Translations under genes and position numbers: made by a program | From: Vogesella urethralis | GTDB taxonomy: Bacteria; Pseudomonadota; Gammaproteobacteria; Burkholderiales; Chromobacteriaceae | Assembly: GCF_007644045.2 (NCBI RefSeq) | Contig: NZ_VMDW02000099.1 | Location: 124,001 to 188,000, forward strand | Direction: 5' to 3' | Length of the DNA: 64,000 nt | Part shown: in pieces, positions 50,241-61,285 of the stretch | Layout: every line of letters starts with the position of its first letter | Position numbering within the stretch: the first letter of the stretch is position 1 | Notes under the pieces: generated by a model | Database searches by the model: none | Seen by the model: only the letters and a program-made list of their open reading frames with translations | What the model was told of the DNA's origin: nothing

Positions 50241-51950
50241 ATGACTGAATTTGCAAGCTCCAGCCAGGCTCAGGCGCTCAAGCGCAAGATCAGCCTGGCC
50301 TTACGCCGTTCGCGCCAGTGCCGCGATAACGGCCAGCACCAGATCGGGGTGACGGCCGCCGAGGAAGCCCTGTTGCTGTGCGACCTGCCGCAGCATCGGG
50401 TGCAATGGCAGCAAGCCATGGCCCTGCTGGCACACCACCAGTTCCGTATGGGACATTTTGCCGATGCGGTGCGCAGCGGGCTGGAGGTGGCGGCCACGCT
50501 GGATTTTGCCCGCCAGGCCGCCGAACGGGCCGACGTGCTGTGCGTGGTGGCCATTGCCTGCAACGAAATGGGCCTGATGCAGGACGGGTTGAAGTACGCG
50601 CTGGAAGCGTTGGCCGCGGCCCGCACCAGCGGTGACCCGGAACTGGCGGTCATGGCGCTGAACCGTGCCGGCGTATGTACCTACGGTGCGCTCGCCGACA
50701 TGGAGCAAGGCGTGCAGTTGCTGCAGCAAGCCGCCGAACAGGCGCGTGCCGGCGACTACGGCCACGCGCTGTTTGCCGCGCTGAACAATCTGGGCACGCT
50801 GTACAGCAGCGAGGGTCGCAAGCTGCTGCAACTGGAACGCCAGGCCGAGGCACACGTGATGTTGCACCAGGCACTGCGCTACTACGGCGAGGCCTGGGAC
50901 AGCGTGGCGCATCACGATAACCGCCACCAGTGGGCGATGCTGCACACCAACCTGGCCGAAGCCTATGTTGATCTGGGGGAATACGAGCAAGGCGCCCGTG
51001 CCCTGGCCACGCTGCGCGCGGCGCTGGCCGGCAGCGACTTTCACTCCCTGCAGCGCAATGCCGACCTGATCGAGGCGTCGCTGCTGCAGCGCACCGGCCG
51101 CCTGGACGAGGCCGTGGCCGCGTTGCAGCAGATGTTGTCGTTGCCAGGCAGCATGATCGAGTTCGAAATGCGCCAGTTCGCGCAGGAGCAGCTGTACCAG
51201 CTGTACAAGCGCAGCGGCCAGTTCGAGCTGGCGCTGGGCCAGCTGGAAGCGCTGCGCCGCAGCGAACAGGAACAAAACATCCAGCGCAGCAGTACCCAGG
51301 GCTGGGCCATCCGCAAGGAACTGGAGATCACCAGCGCGCAGCTGGCGGCCGAGCGGGAACGCTTGCAGGCCGAGCGCGAACGCCTGCGAACCGCGCAGCT
51401 GGAAGCCGAAAAAATCGTGACCGAGGCCCGCGTCAGCGAGCTGGAACAAGCGGTGCTGATCGACCCGCTAACCGGCGTGGGCAACCGCCGCTGCCTGGAC
51501 CGCGAAGGGCCGTCCCGGCTGGCGGCGCTGGGGCATCACCCGCACGTCGGCCTGGCGGTGGTGGTGCTGGACCTGGATCATTTCAAATCCATCAACGACC
51601 GTTTCGGCCACGCTGTGGGCGATGAAGTGCTGAAGAAAGTGGCGCAAATCATCGCGCTGCGCACCCGCAGCAGCGACCTGACCGTACGCTTTGGCGGCGA
51701 AGAATTCGTGCTGTTGCTGATGGAGCAGTCGCTGGAAAGCGCGCTGGCGTGCTGCGAACGGCTGCGGCTGGCGATCCTGGATTACAGCTGGCACGAGGTC
51801 CACCCGCTGTTGCACGTGACTGCCAGCTTCGGTATCCAGTGGTGCCCGGCGCCTCAGCCGTGGGAGCAGGCGCTGCGGCAGGCCGACCTGGCGCTGTACC
51901 AGGCCAAGCGCCACGGTCGCAACCGTTTGCAGTTGGCCACGCTCAATTAG
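50241..51950 (+). CDS. TPR-containing diguanylate cyclase (GGDEF), second copy
   Basis: 569-aa protein built like the one at 45551: TPR-like repeats (about 30-340), a long charged coiled coil (QLAAERERLQAERERLRTAQLEAEKIV, about 373-400) and a GGDEF domain (about 405-565). The active loop is FGGEEF (about 483-488), with an RSSD inhibitory site five residues before it. The two proteins are diverged paralogues 3 kb apart. Soluble TPR-GGDEF enzymes make c-di-GMP at sites set by protein partners. Confidence 0.9.
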   Translation: MTEFASSSQAQALKRKISLALRRSRQCRDNGQHQIGVTAAEEALLLCDLPQHRVQWQQAMALLAHHQFRMGHFADAVRSGLEVAATLDFARQAAERADVLCVVAIACNEMGLMQDGLKYALEALAAARTSGDPELAVMALNRAGVCTYGALADMEQGVQLLQQAAEQARAGDYGHALFAALNNLGTLYSSEGRKLLQLERQAEAHVMLHQALRYYGEAWDSVAHHDNRHQWAMLHTNLAEAYVDLGEYEQGARALATLRAALAGSDFHSLQRNADLIEASLLQRTGRLDEAVAALQQMLSLPGSMIEFEMRQFAQEQLYQLYKRSGQFELALGQLEALRRSEQEQNIQRSSTQGWAIRKELEITSAQLAAERERLQAERERLRTAQLEAEKIVTEARVSELEQAVLIDPLTGVGNRRCLDREGPSRLAALGHHPHVGLAVVVLDLDHFKSINDRFGHAVGDEVLKKVAQIIALRTRSSDLTVRFGGEEFVLLLMEQSLESALACCERLRLAILDYSWHEVHPLLHVTASFGIQWCPAPQPWEQALRQADLALYQAKRHGRNRLQLATLN

Positions 51951-51964
51951 CCAGTATGCACAAG

Positions 51965-52005
51965 CAAGCCGCCCATCGGGCGGCTTGGTTTTTTTGCGGC
52001 CAACG
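51965..52005 (+). terminator. rho-independent terminator followed by the 11-base word
   Basis: CAAGCCGCCC, ATC, GGGCGGCTTG, then a run of seven T. The T-tract leads straight into TGCGGCCAACG (51995-52005), a one-mismatch word. Confidence 0.88.
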
Positions 52006-53204
52006 TAGGCGGTAAGCCGCCGCCTGGCGGTTTGCAAAGACAGCGCCTGCTGGTGTGGCCAGCAGGCGTTGACGTGCCACGGCGCTACAGCAAGTCCAGC
52101 TTTTGCTGCCAGCGCAGCAGCCAGCGTTCGCGCGAACGCGGGTCGGTCTGGTCTTCCTGCCATTCCAGCGCTAGCTGCCCGTCTTTGGCCGCTTGCCAAC
52201 GCAGGCGCGCGCCCAGTACTTCCGGCTGGTGGCGGCTGTTGCTTATGCCGGCTTCGCTGGCCAGGATCGCCGCGTTGTTGCCGCTTACGGTATGGCGCAG
52301 GCGCAGGCGCTCGTAGCGCAGCGCAGCGTCCAGGCCCCACGGCAAGGCGTAGCTTGCGTCCAGCCCCAGCCAGTCGCTGCGGCCATCATAGTTCACCCGG
52401 CCGGTGGGGCTGGCCAGCGTGCCCTGCTCGCGCCGGCTGCCGACGGCACCGCGTAGCGTGACACCGTACAGTTGGCCGCGGGCGGCCAGCTCCAGCCACT
52501 GGCCGTCGCCGTTCAGGCAGGCCAGCGTGCTCTGGCAGCCGCTGGCGCCACCGTGGCTATGGCTGTGGCCATCGCCGGCCAGCGCATTCTGGCGTGTCAC
52601 GCGCGGGGTGTCGGCGGCGGTCAGGCCTAGCTGCAGCGGGCCGAGGTCCTGCTCCAGCGCCAGCAACCACAGCCCGGCTTGTGCGCCCGGGCGGCGGGTG
52701 CCGGGGTTGCTTTCACCGCGCAGGGCCGACAGCGTCAGGCGGCGGCCCGGTTGCTGCAGTTGCAGTGCCAGCCCGCTGTCGTGCCAGTGGTCGTGGCCGC
52801 CGGTGAGCAGGGTGTCACGCAGGCTGCTGCGCCCCCATTCGTCGGCGGCCAGCGCTTGGGCCGGGCTGAAGCGGCCGGCTTGCAGCGCAAGCTGGCCTGG
52901 GATGGCGGCCCAGCGCAGCCAGGCCTGGTCGTTGGCCAGCTGTTCGCGCTCGCGGTCGTAGCTGACCGCCCAGTGCGATTGCAGCTGCGCGTCCCAGCGG
53001 GCATGCCAGTCCAGCGTGCTGCGGTCGGCGTTGAGCTCGCGCAGGCTGGCGGCGGCCGGGTGGTCGATCTGGTTGAGGGCGGCCGGCGCGCGCTGGCTGC
53101 CGCGCCCCTGGCGCAGATCCAGGTTGAGCGATAGCTGTTGTGCCGCTACGGCGCTGCCCTCGTCGTCATCGTGCGCCACGCCGTCGTGTGCCCAGCTGCC
53201 AGTG

Positions 53205-54373
<1,169 letters not shown>

Positions 54374-54377
<4 letters not shown>

Positions 54378-55369
54378 TTGCTTTCTACACGGAAGGCCGG
54401 CACGTTGCTGCCGTCCGCCTTGGGCTGGCCTTGGTTACCGCTGCCAGCCGGGTTGGCCGTCAGGTACAGATCCAGCTTGTCGAAGACCGCCGGGCATTCC
54501 GGGTCGGTGCTGCCGCTCATGCAGCCGACGGCGCCGCCACTGTCTTGCGACAGGTTGCTGCCGGCCAGTAGCTGCTGGATGTCCAGCACCACTTGCTGGC
54601 TGGACGGGTTGAAGGCAGCAAACTTCACCGCTCCGCGATTGGGGTTGCTGCAGCTTACGCCCAGACCGGTGGTGGCATCGCCGCCGGTGCAGTTGGTCGA
54701 GCCAAGGTGAATGTTGAAGGTGGTGGCGGTGGTGGGCGGGGTGGTCGGGCGGGCGACGCCGCCTACCGGGTTGACTTCCACCTTCATGAACTTGCGGCCA
54801 ACCTGCCAGCTCCAGGCCATGGCGGCAATGTTCAGGGGTGCCGGTGCCGTGGCGGTGGGCAGGTGGTTCATGCCCACGGTGCTGCCACTACTATTGGTGG
54901 CGGTGGACGGCACGCCAACCTGGAAGCTCAAGCCGACGTAGTTACCGCTATCGATGGTGCCTTGCACCAGATTATTGGTGGCGGCAGTGCCGGCGCTGGC
55001 GCAGGCGCCGGCGGCGTTTTCAAAGTCCAGCAGCGCGGTATTCAGGTATTGCCACTGGTTGTCCTGGGTCAGTTTTACCGGTACAGCGTTGCCCTGTGCC
55101 GTGATCAGCTTGACGTCGTGTACGTAAAAGCGCGCGTCTTTCAGGTCGGCGCTGACCGCACCCGTGCCCAGGCTGCTGATGGCGTTGCCGCAGCTAACAC
55201 TGTTGTTACCGGATTTCAGGGCAAACTGGATGCTGACCGAGGTGGGGCTGCTCGTGTTTGTCGTGCTGGTGCTGGTCGTCGCGGTGGTCTCGCCGCCGCC
55301 CCCGCCTCCGCCGAGGCAGGCGGTCAGCAACAGTGGCAGGGTGGCGAGCGGAAGCAGTGCAGTGCGCAT
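54374..55369 (-). CDS. MbnP-family copper-binding protein
   Basis: 331-aa lipoprotein (LLLTAC followed by seven Gly and a Thr/Ser linker). The family core is visible: VSIQFALKSGNNSVSCGNAI, DARFYVHDVKLI, the LSFQVGVP strand and MAWSWQVGRKFMKVEVN, which carries the tryptophans typical of the region modified by MbnH. Several cysteines (SCGNAI, GACASAG, NCTGGD, VSCSNP) fit the four-Cys description of the family. The protein binds copper in characterised cases. The start at 55369 gives the lipoprotein N-terminus. Confidence 0.92.
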
Positions 55370-55371
55370 GA

Positions 55372-55452
55372 AAGGTTCTCCTTTGTGTCGGTATTGATAC
55401 AAAGGAGGATTATCCCGATGCATGACGTCATGCTAGTGCGACAAATTGTCGC
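55372..55452. promoter_or_regulatory. palindrome-rich promoter region of the mbnP operon
   Basis: Three dyads lie upstream of mbnP: CCTTTGT/ACAAAGG with a 12-base spacer (near 55380-55405), the perfect palindrome GCATGACGTCATGC (55420-55433), and GCGACAA-A-TTGTCGC (55438-55452). One or more are probably regulator sites for metal control. None matches a box I can name. Confidence 0.5.
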
Positions 55453-55498
55453 GCCAATGCGGCCAAACGTCGCAGATCGTGCCAGCTTTTGCGCTAGA

Positions 55499-55996
55499 TC
55501 AGGCTTTTTGCGCAGTGGGCAAGCGCTTTTCCATCATCTGGTATGGTGTGCCGCCGAGGCCGGATTCGGCAAAACCCTGGCCCAGGTACAGCTGGCGGCC
55601 AACGTGGTTGTCGGCGCGCACTTCCAGTGTCACCTTGGCGCAGCCGCGCAGCGCGGCTGCTTGTTCTACCGCTTGCAGCAAGGCCTTGCCCAGCCCCAGG
55701 CCGCGTGCGGCAGGCAGCACCGACAGGTCGTGCAGATTACATACCGGTGCGGCGTAGAAGCTGGAAAAACCCAGTACGCACAGCGCGTGGCCAACCGCTT
55801 CGCCGTCGCGTTCGGCGATCAGGGCAAACAGGCCGGGGTGGCGGCCCAGCGCGGCAGGCAGGTGCTGGCGTGCCTGTGCGGACAAGCCCTCGCCGCCGCC
55901 CATGGCGTCGCGCGCGTAAGCGTCGGTCAGTTGCGTCAGCAGCTGGCAGTCGGCAGGGTCGGCCAGGTTGGCCGCACGCAGGGTGATGCCGCTCAT
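55499..55996 (-). CDS. GNAT-family N-acetyltransferase
   Basis: 165-aa GNAT protein with LHDLSVLPAARGLGLGKALLQAVEQAAALRG (acetyl-CoA loop) and YLGQGFAESGLGGTPYQMMEKRL at the end. Its ATG overlaps the lptM stop by four bases. An exact 11-base word lies in its first codons (55966-55976). The substrate is unknown. Confidence 0.9.
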   Translation of the reverse strand: MSGITLRAANLADPADCQLLTQLTDAYARDAMGGGEGLSAQARQHLPAALGRHPGLFALIAERDGEAVGHALCVLGFSSFYAAPVCNLHDLSVLPAARGLGLGKALLQAVEQAAALRGCAKVTLEVRADNHVGRQLYLGQGFAESGLGGTPYQMMEKRLPTAQKA

Positions 55997-56109
55997 GGTG
56001 CCGGGCTGGTGTGGTTTTGTGCCGGTGCCTTGGGCAGGTAGAGCGGGCCTTTGTAGCCGCAGGCAGTGACGGCAAGGCTGAGCAGGGCAAGCAGCAGGAG
56101 GTGACGCAT
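55993..56109 (-). CDS. lptM: LptM (YifL-like) small lipoprotein
   Basis: 38-aa lipoprotein MRHLLLLALLSLAVTACGYKGPLYLPKAPA..., with the diagnostic CGYKGPLYLP right after the lipid-modified cysteine. LptM associates with LptD-LptE and helps disulfide maturation of the LPS translocon at the outer membrane. It is divergent from cyaY, a conserved neighbour. It is short but unmistakable, and overlaps the GNAT gene by ATGA. Confidence 0.93.
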   Translation of the reverse strand: MRHLLLLALLSLAVTACGYKGPLYLPKAPAQNHTSPAP

Positions 56110-56203
56110 ACGGATTCCGGGGGCTATGGCAAAATGGCAGTCTATCAGGCCCGCCCGCCAGCCCCAAGCGCGCGGCGGCCAACCTTGTTACAGGATGCCA
56201 CCC

Positions 56204-56521
56204 ATGACCGAAAGTGATTTTCTTGACCTGACCGACCGCATCTTCCGTCGTATCGAAGACGCGCTCGAAGAGGCCGGCCTGGATACCGACTGCCTGATCA
56301 GCGGCAATGTACTGGAGATCGAGTTCGACGACGGCGCCAAGATCGTGGTGAACCGTCACGTCCCGAACCAGGAGCTGTGGATCGCCGCCAAGAGCGGGGG
56401 CTTCCACTTTGCGCTGCGCGATGGCCAGTGGTTGGCCGCCCGCGACGGTGCAGAGTTTGGCGCCACGCTGTCGCAGGTGGTCAGCACCGCTGCCGGCGAA
56501 GCGTTCCGCTTTGTCGTATAA
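56204..56521 (+). CDS. cyaY: iron donor protein CyaY (frataxin)
   Basis: 105-aa bacterial frataxin that modulates iron-sulfur cluster assembly. The acidic first helix (FLDLTDRIFRRIEDALEEAGLDTDC) and the beta-sheet signature KIVVNRHVPNQELWIAAKSGGFHF are intact. AGGA lies upstream of the ATG. The stop is immediately followed by the next gene without a gap. Confidence 0.95.
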   Translation: MTESDFLDLTDRIFRRIEDALEEAGLDTDCLISGNVLEIEFDDGAKIVVNRHVPNQELWIAAKSGGFHFALRDGQWLAARDGAEFGATLSQVVSTAAGEAFRFVV

Positions 56522-56929
56522 ATGACGGAGCTGGCGTGGCTGGCCGGCTTGGCCGCATCGGCCTTCCTGTCGGCCACCGTGTTGCCGGGCAATTCCGAAC
56601 TGGCGCTGGCTACCTTGCTAAGCCAGACGCCGCAGCTGCTGTGGCCGGCGCTGCTGGTGGCCAGCGTGGCCAACACCGCCGGCAGTGCCACCAGCCTGTG
56701 GCTGGGGCGGCGGGCGCCAGCCAAACCGTTGCCGCCGCGCACCGCGCGCTGGTTTGCCCGCTTCGGCCCGGCGACCTTGCTGCTGAGCTGGGTGCCGTTG
56801 CTGGGCGACGCGCTACCGTTGGCCGCCGGCTGGTTGCGCTTGCCCTGGTGGCCCTGCCTGGGCTGGCTGGCGGCCGGCAAGACGGCGCGTTATCTGCTGT
56901 TGGCCTGGGGGCTGCAGCAGTGGCAATAA
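56522..56929 (+). CDS. YqaA-like (DedA/SNARE-associated) membrane protein
   Basis: 135-aa protein with three or four membrane helices. The family signature is FLSATVLPGNSELALATLL near the N-terminus; a central basic loop (LWLGRRAPAKPLPPRTARWFARFG) and a Trp/Leu-rich C-terminal half follow. It matches the YqaA group of the DedA superfamily, thought to flip or scramble lipids. It begins directly after cyaY. Confidence 0.85.
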   Translation: MTELAWLAGLAASAFLSATVLPGNSELALATLLSQTPQLLWPALLVASVANTAGSATSLWLGRRAPAKPLPPRTARWFARFGPATLLLSWVPLLGDALPLAAGWLRLPWWPCLGWLAAGKTARYLLLAWGLQQWQ

Positions 56930-57082
56930 GCGCGGTAGACGGCCTGGCGTACGCAACTGGCTGCCGTGTACGGAAATCCGGACGCCCGCCGCGGCGGTGA
57001 CACCGATACAATAGCGTTTTGCCGACGCGATTTGCTGCGCCGACTCTGGCGGCAGGCAGCGTCCCCGGCAAGCCGATTTTGC

Positions 57083-57126
57083 AAGCTGCCACACCCTGCG
57101 CGGTGCGGGCGGCTTTCGTTTTTTGA
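57083..57126 (+). terminator. probable terminator upstream of ksgA
   Basis: AAGCTGCC pairs with GGCGGCTT with one mismatch around an inner GC-rich hairpin, followed by TCGTTTTTT. It separates the cyaY unit from ksgA or attenuates it. Confidence 0.6.
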
Positions 57127-57141
57127 AGAACTGAGCGTGCC

Positions 57142-57921
57142 ATGAGCAAACACATTCCGCGTAAGCGTTTCGGGCAGAACTTCCTGCAGGACCAGCGTGT
57201 CATCGAAGACATCGTCAATGCCGTCGGCGCCAGCCGCAGCGACGTGGTGGTGGAGATCGGCCCGGGTCTGGGTGCGCTGACACGCCCGCTGTTGCAGCGT
57301 CTAGACCATCTGCATGTGGTGGAAATCGACCGTGATATCATCAGCCGCCTGCGCGGCGGGTTCGACCCGGCACGGCTTTCCATCCATGAAGGCGACGCGT
57401 TGGCCTTCGATTTCGGCAGCGTGTGCGATGGCCGTTTCAAGCTGGTTGGCAACCTGCCGTACAACATTTCTACCCCGCTGCTGTTCCATCTGGCCTGCTA
57501 CGGTGACCGTGTCATCGACATGCATTTCATGCTGCAAAAAGAGGTGATCGACCGCATGGTGGCCGAGCCCTCCACCGCCGATTACGGCCGTCTGACGGTG
57601 ATGTTGCAGTACCGTTTCGACATGGAACAGATCTTGCTGGTACCACCGGGAGCGTTCTACCCGCCGCCGAAAGTGGACTCGGCGGTGGTACGGATGATTC
57701 CGGATGCCGGCCGCTGTGGTGTGGCCGACAACGAAGTGCTGCTGGAAGAGGTGGTTTCCCAGGCGTTTGCCCAGCGCCGCAAGACGCTGCGCAACAACCT
57801 CAAGGGCCTGGTCAGCGACGAAGAACTGGCATCCATCGGTATCGATGCCGGCTGGCGAGCAGAAAATGTGAGCGTGGCGCAGTACGTAGCGCTGGCCAAC
57901 CTGATCGCCCGTCGCGGGTAA
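57142..57921 (+). CDS. ksgA: 16S rRNA dimethyladenosine transferase
   Basis: 259-aa RsmA/KsgA enzyme that dimethylates A1518 and A1519 (E. coli numbering) of 16S rRNA late in 30S assembly. Motifs: [12 protein letters not shown] loop [16 protein letters not shown], acidic VEIDRD, catalytic NLPYNIS, and the C-terminal [15 protein letters not shown]. Length and order are standard. Confidence 0.97.
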   Translation: MSKHIPRKRFGQNFLQDQRVIEDIVNAVGASRSDVVVEIGPGLGALTRPLLQRLDHLHVVEIDRDIISRLRGGFDPARLSIHEGDALAFDFGSVCDGRFKLVGNLPYNISTPLLFHLACYGDRVIDMHFMLQKEVIDRMVAEPSTADYGRLTVMLQYRFDMEQILLVPPGAFYPPPKVDSAVVRMIPDAGRCGVADNEVLLEEVVSQAFAQRRKTLRNNLKGLVSDEELASIGIDAGWRAENVSVAQYVALANLIARRG

Positions 57922-58045
57922 CGATGTTGCAGCGCGCCTTGAGTGTGCGCTGCCCGCTGTACACAATCCGGACATACCGGCCTGACACAAGACTGCCGCA
58001 GGCAGCTGCCAGGCTTACGCTAACTGGTGGGAAAAGAGAGAAACC

Positions 58046-58780
58046 ATGATTCGTTTCAACAATGTGCACAAATGGTTCAAGGACCTGCATGTCCTGAACG
58101 GCATCAACCTGCAGGTACAGCAGGGCGAGGTCGTGGTGGTGTGCGGGCCGTCCGGCTCGGGTAAGTCCACGCTGATCCGCACCGTGAACCAGCTGGAAAG
58201 CATCAATGAAGGCGAAATCTGGGTGGACGGCGTCAATGTGGCCGACCCCAAGACCAATCTGAACGCGCTGCGGGCCGAAGTGGGCTTCGTGTTCCAGCAC
58301 TTCAACCTCTACCCTCACCTGTCGGTGCTGGACAATATCACCCTGTCGCCTATCAAGGTAAAAGGCATGGCGCCGGCGGCGGCCGAAAAGCAGGCCGTGG
58401 CGCTGCTGGAGCGGGTGGGTCTGGCGCACAAGAAAGACGCTTTCCCGTCGCAGCTGTCCGGCGGCCAGCAACAGCGCGTGGCCATTGCCCGCGGCCTGGC
58501 CATGGAACCGCGCGTGATGCTGTTTGACGAACCTACCTCGGCTCTGGACCCGGAAATGATCGGTGAAGTGCTGAAGGTAATGAAGGATTTGGCCGAGTCC
58601 GGCATGACCATGATGGTGGTCACCCACGAAATGGGCTTTGCCCGTGAAGTGGCCGACCGCGTGGTGTTTGTCGATCACGGCCAGATAATCGAAGAAGCGC
58701 ATCCGGAGCACTTCTTCACCAACCCTCAGCACGATCGCGCCAAGCAGTTCCTGCGCCAGCTGCTGACACCGATGAACTAA
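58046..58780 (+). CDS. amino-acid ABC transporter ATPase (GltL type), first copy
   Basis: 244-aa ATP-binding subunit of the polar amino acid family. Walker [11 protein letters not shown]-loop [17 protein letters not shown], signature LSGGQQQR and Walker [15 protein letters not shown] are complete. It is encoded before the binding protein, while a second paralogous ATPase ends the same cluster (61282). Either could drive GltJK; this one may pair with other permeases. Confidence 0.92.
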   Translation: MIRFNNVHKWFKDLHVLNGINLQVQQGEVVVVCGPSGSGKSTLIRTVNQLESINEGEIWVDGVNVADPKTNLNALRAEVGFVFQHFNLYPHLSVLDNITLSPIKVKGMAPAAAEKQAVALLERVGLAHKKDAFPSQLSGGQQQRVAIARGLAMEPRVMLFDEPTSALDPEMIGEVLKVMKDLAESGMTMMVVTHEMGFAREVADRVVFVDHGQIIEEAHPEHFFTNPQHDRAKQFLRQLLTPMN

Positions 58781-58856
58781 AAACCGCAGTAAGCCGCACC
58801 GGTGTCGGCGCGGCCTGAATAAAAAAGCAACATCCTTCGAGAAACTGGAGAAACTT

Positions 58857-59753
58857 ATGCGTTTTACTACCCGTCTGCTGACTACTGCCGTCATCGCTTC
58901 CGCCTTTGCTGCCCCGGCCATGGCCGAAGGCACGCTGGACAAGATCAAGGAATCCGGTGTGATCGTGCTGGGTCACCGCGATGCCTCCATCCCGTTCTCC
59001 TACCTGGCTGATGGCCCGAACCCGATCGGCTACTCGCACGACCTGCAGCTGAAAGTGGTCGAAGCTGTGAAAAAACAGCTGAAAATGCCGAACCTGCAAG
59101 TGAAGTACAACCTGGTAACGTCCCAGACCCGTATTCCGCTGGTACAGAACGGCACCGTGGACCTGGAATGTGGTTCCACCACCAACAACCTGGAGCGTCA
59201 GAAACAGGTAGCGTTCTCGGTAGGCATCTTTGAAATCGGTACCCGCCTGATGACCGCCAAGACCTCCGGCGTCAAAGACTTCCCGGACCTGAAAGGCAAG
59301 AACGTGGTGACCACCGCCGGTACCACTTCCGAGCGCCTGCTGAAGGCGATGAACGCCGAGAAGCAGATGGGCATGAACATCATCTCCGCCAAAGACCATG
59401 GCGAATCGTTCCTGATGCTGGAGTCCGGCCGTGCCGTGGCCTTCATGATGGACGACGCGCTGCTGTACGGCGAAATGGCCAAGGCCAAGAACCCGGCCAA
59501 CTGGGTAGTCACCGGCAAGCCGCAATCGTTCGAAATCTACGGCTGCATGATGCGCAAGGACGACCCGGCCTTCAAGAAAGTGGTAGACGACGCCATCAAG
59601 GCCACCTACAAGTCCGGCGAAGTCAACAAGATCTACAGCAAATGGTTCATGAGCCCGGTACCGCCGAAAGGCCTGAACCTGAACTTCCCGATGTCGGACG
59701 AGTTCAAGGAGCTGGTTGCCAAGCCGACCGACAAGTCTGCCGAACAGATGTAA
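58857..59753 (+). CDS. gltI: glutamate/aspartate periplasmic binding protein
   Basis: 298-aa solute-binding protein with signal peptide (cut after AMA). Family features are LDKIKESGVIVLGHRDASIPFSYL, GYSHDLQLKVVEAVKKQLKMPNLQVKYNLVTSQTRIPLVQNGTVDLECGSTTNN and the terminal KGLNLNFPMSDEFKELV, all matching the GltI/DEBP group. It captures glutamate and aspartate for GltJK. Codon use is biased to common codons, suggesting high expression, and a terminator-like hairpin follows. Confidence 0.94.
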   Translation: MRFTTRLLTTAVIASAFAAPAMAEGTLDKIKESGVIVLGHRDASIPFSYLADGPNPIGYSHDLQLKVVEAVKKQLKMPNLQVKYNLVTSQTRIPLVQNGTVDLECGSTTNNLERQKQVAFSVGIFEIGTRLMTAKTSGVKDFPDLKGKNVVTTAGTTSERLLKAMNAEKQMGMNIISAKDHGESFLMLESGRAVAFMMDDALLYGEMAKAKNPANWVVTGKPQSFEIYGCMMRKDDPAFKKVVDDAIKATYKSGEVNKIYSKWFMSPVPPKGLNLNFPMSDEFKELVAKPTDKSAEQM

Positions 59754-59788
59754 TTACTGCATGAACACCCGAGCGGGTCTGTTCAGGT

Positions 59789-59799
59789 TGCGGCCAACG
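59789..59799 (-). repeat. 11-base word, one-mismatch copy between gltI and gltJ
   Basis: TGCGGCCAACG upstream of the attenuator hairpin. Confidence 0.6.
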
Positions 59800-59836
59800 T
59801 AACCGGGCCGGGGGCACACGCCCCCACCCGCTTGCG

Positions 59837-59863
59837 AAGGGGCGCGGCTTGCGCCCCTTTTTC
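59837..59863 (+). terminator. internal terminator/attenuator between gltI and gltJ
   Basis: AAGGGGCGC, GGCTT, GCGCCCCTT, then TTTC. An internal terminator after the binding-protein gene is the usual way to make it more abundant than the permease. Confidence 0.82.
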
Positions 59864-59876
59864 TTTGGAGAAGTGT

Positions 59877-60620
59877 ATGAATTACAACTGGGACTGGAAC
59901 GTGTTCTTCAAGTCCACCGGTATCGGCAGCGAGATCTATCTCGACTGGTTCGTGTCCGGCCTGGGCTGGACCATTGCCGTGGCCCTGGTGGCGTGGATTT
60001 TTGCGCTGATCGTCGGTAGCGTGCTGGGTGTGATGCGCACCCTGCCCAACAAGGCGCTGTCCGGCATTGCCACCGCCTATGTCGAGCTGTTCCGTAACGT
60101 GCCGCTGCTGGTGCAGCTGTTCATCTGGTACTTCATGGTGCCCGATTTCCTGCCCGAGTCGGCGCAGGTGTGGTTCAAGCAGGAGCTGAACCCGGCGACG
60201 TCCGCCTATATCTCGGTGGTGGTATGTCTGGGCCTGTTTACCGCGGCCCGTGTCTGCGAACAGGTGCGCACCGGTATCCAGGCGCTGCCCAAAGGCCAGA
60301 GCGCTGCCGCGCTGGCGGTGGGCTTTACCCTGCCGCAGATGTACCGTCACGTACTGTTGCCGCAGGCTTTCCGCGTCATCATTCCTCCGCTGACCAGCGA
60401 ATTCCTGAACATTTTCAAGAACTCGTCGGTGGCGTCGCTGATCGGCCTGATGGAGCTGCTGGCGCAAACCAAGCAGACCGCCGAATTTACCGCCAACATG
60501 TTTGAGGCGTTTACCCTGGCCACCCTGATCTACTTCGTGCTGAACATGAGCCTGATGACGTTCATGAGCTGGGTAGAGAAGAAAGTGCGCATTCCCGGCA
60601 TGATGGGAGGAGCCAAATAA
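59877..60620 (+). CDS. gltJ: glutamate/aspartate ABC transporter permease GltJ
   Basis: 247-aa permease starting MNYNWDWNVFFKS. It has five or six helices and the HisMQ-type motif YVELFRNVPLLVQLFIWYF, with the ATPase-contact loop AALAVGFTLPQMYRHVLLPQAFRVIIPP (about 142-169). It overlaps gltK by one base. Confidence 0.94.
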   Translation: MNYNWDWNVFFKSTGIGSEIYLDWFVSGLGWTIAVALVAWIFALIVGSVLGVMRTLPNKALSGIATAYVELFRNVPLLVQLFIWYFMVPDFLPESAQVWFKQELNPATSAYISVVVCLGLFTAARVCEQVRTGIQALPKGQSAAALAVGFTLPQMYRHVLLPQAFRVIIPPLTSEFLNIFKNSSVASLIGLMELLAQTKQTAEFTANMFEAFTLATLIYFVLNMSLMTFMSWVEKKVRIPGMMGGAK

Positions 60621-61285
60621 TGGATTTCAGCCAGATTATTCCTTCGATGCCGGGCCTGATGGACGGCATGCTGATGACGCTGAAGCTGCTGGCGCTGTCG
60701 GTGGTGGGGGGCGTGGCGCTGGGTACCGTGCTGGCGCTGCTGCGCTTGTCCAGCAACCCGGTGCTGTCCGGTTTTGCCAAGGCCTACGTCAACTACTTCC
60801 GTTCCATCCCGCTGCTGCTGGTGATCACCTGGTTCTACCTGGCGGTGCCGATGCTGCTGAACTGGATTACCGGTACCTTTGTGTCGGTCGGCGCTTTCAC
60901 CTCTTGCCTGGTCGCCTTCATGATGTTCGAGGCCGCCTACTACTGCGAGATCGTGCGCGCCGGTATCCAGTCCATTTCCAAGGGCCAGGAAAACGCCGCC
61001 TACGCGCTGGGCATGAACTACGGCCAGGCCATGCGCCTGATCATCCTGCCGCAGGCTTTCCGCAAGATGATGCCGCTGCTGCTGCAGCAGTCCATCATCC
61101 TGTTCCAGGATACCTCGCTGGTGTACGCCGTAGGCCTGATGGACTTCCTGAATGCCGCCCGCTCCAAGGGTGATATCGTGGGTCAACCGCACGAGTTCCT
61201 GATTTTTGCCGGTGCGGTTTACTTTGTAATCAGTTTTGGCGCCTCCATCCTGGTGAAGCGTCTGCAAAAGAGGTTGGCAGTATGA
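60620..61285 (+). CDS. gltK: glutamate/aspartate ABC transporter permease GltK
   Basis: 221-aa second permease subunit, with YVNYFRSIPLLLVITWFYLAVP and the coupling loop ENAAYALGMNYGQAMRLIILPQAFRKMMP. It overlaps the second ATPase gene by four bases. Confidence 0.94.
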   Translation: MDFSQIIPSMPGLMDGMLMTLKLLALSVVGGVALGTVLALLRLSSNPVLSGFAKAYVNYFRSIPLLLVITWFYLAVPMLLNWITGTFVSVGAFTSCLVAFMMFEAAYYCEIVRAGIQSISKGQENAAYALGMNYGQAMRLIILPQAFRKMMPLLLQQSIILFQDTSLVYAVGLMDFLNAARSKGDIVGQPHEFLIFAGAVYFVISFGASILVKRLQKRLAV

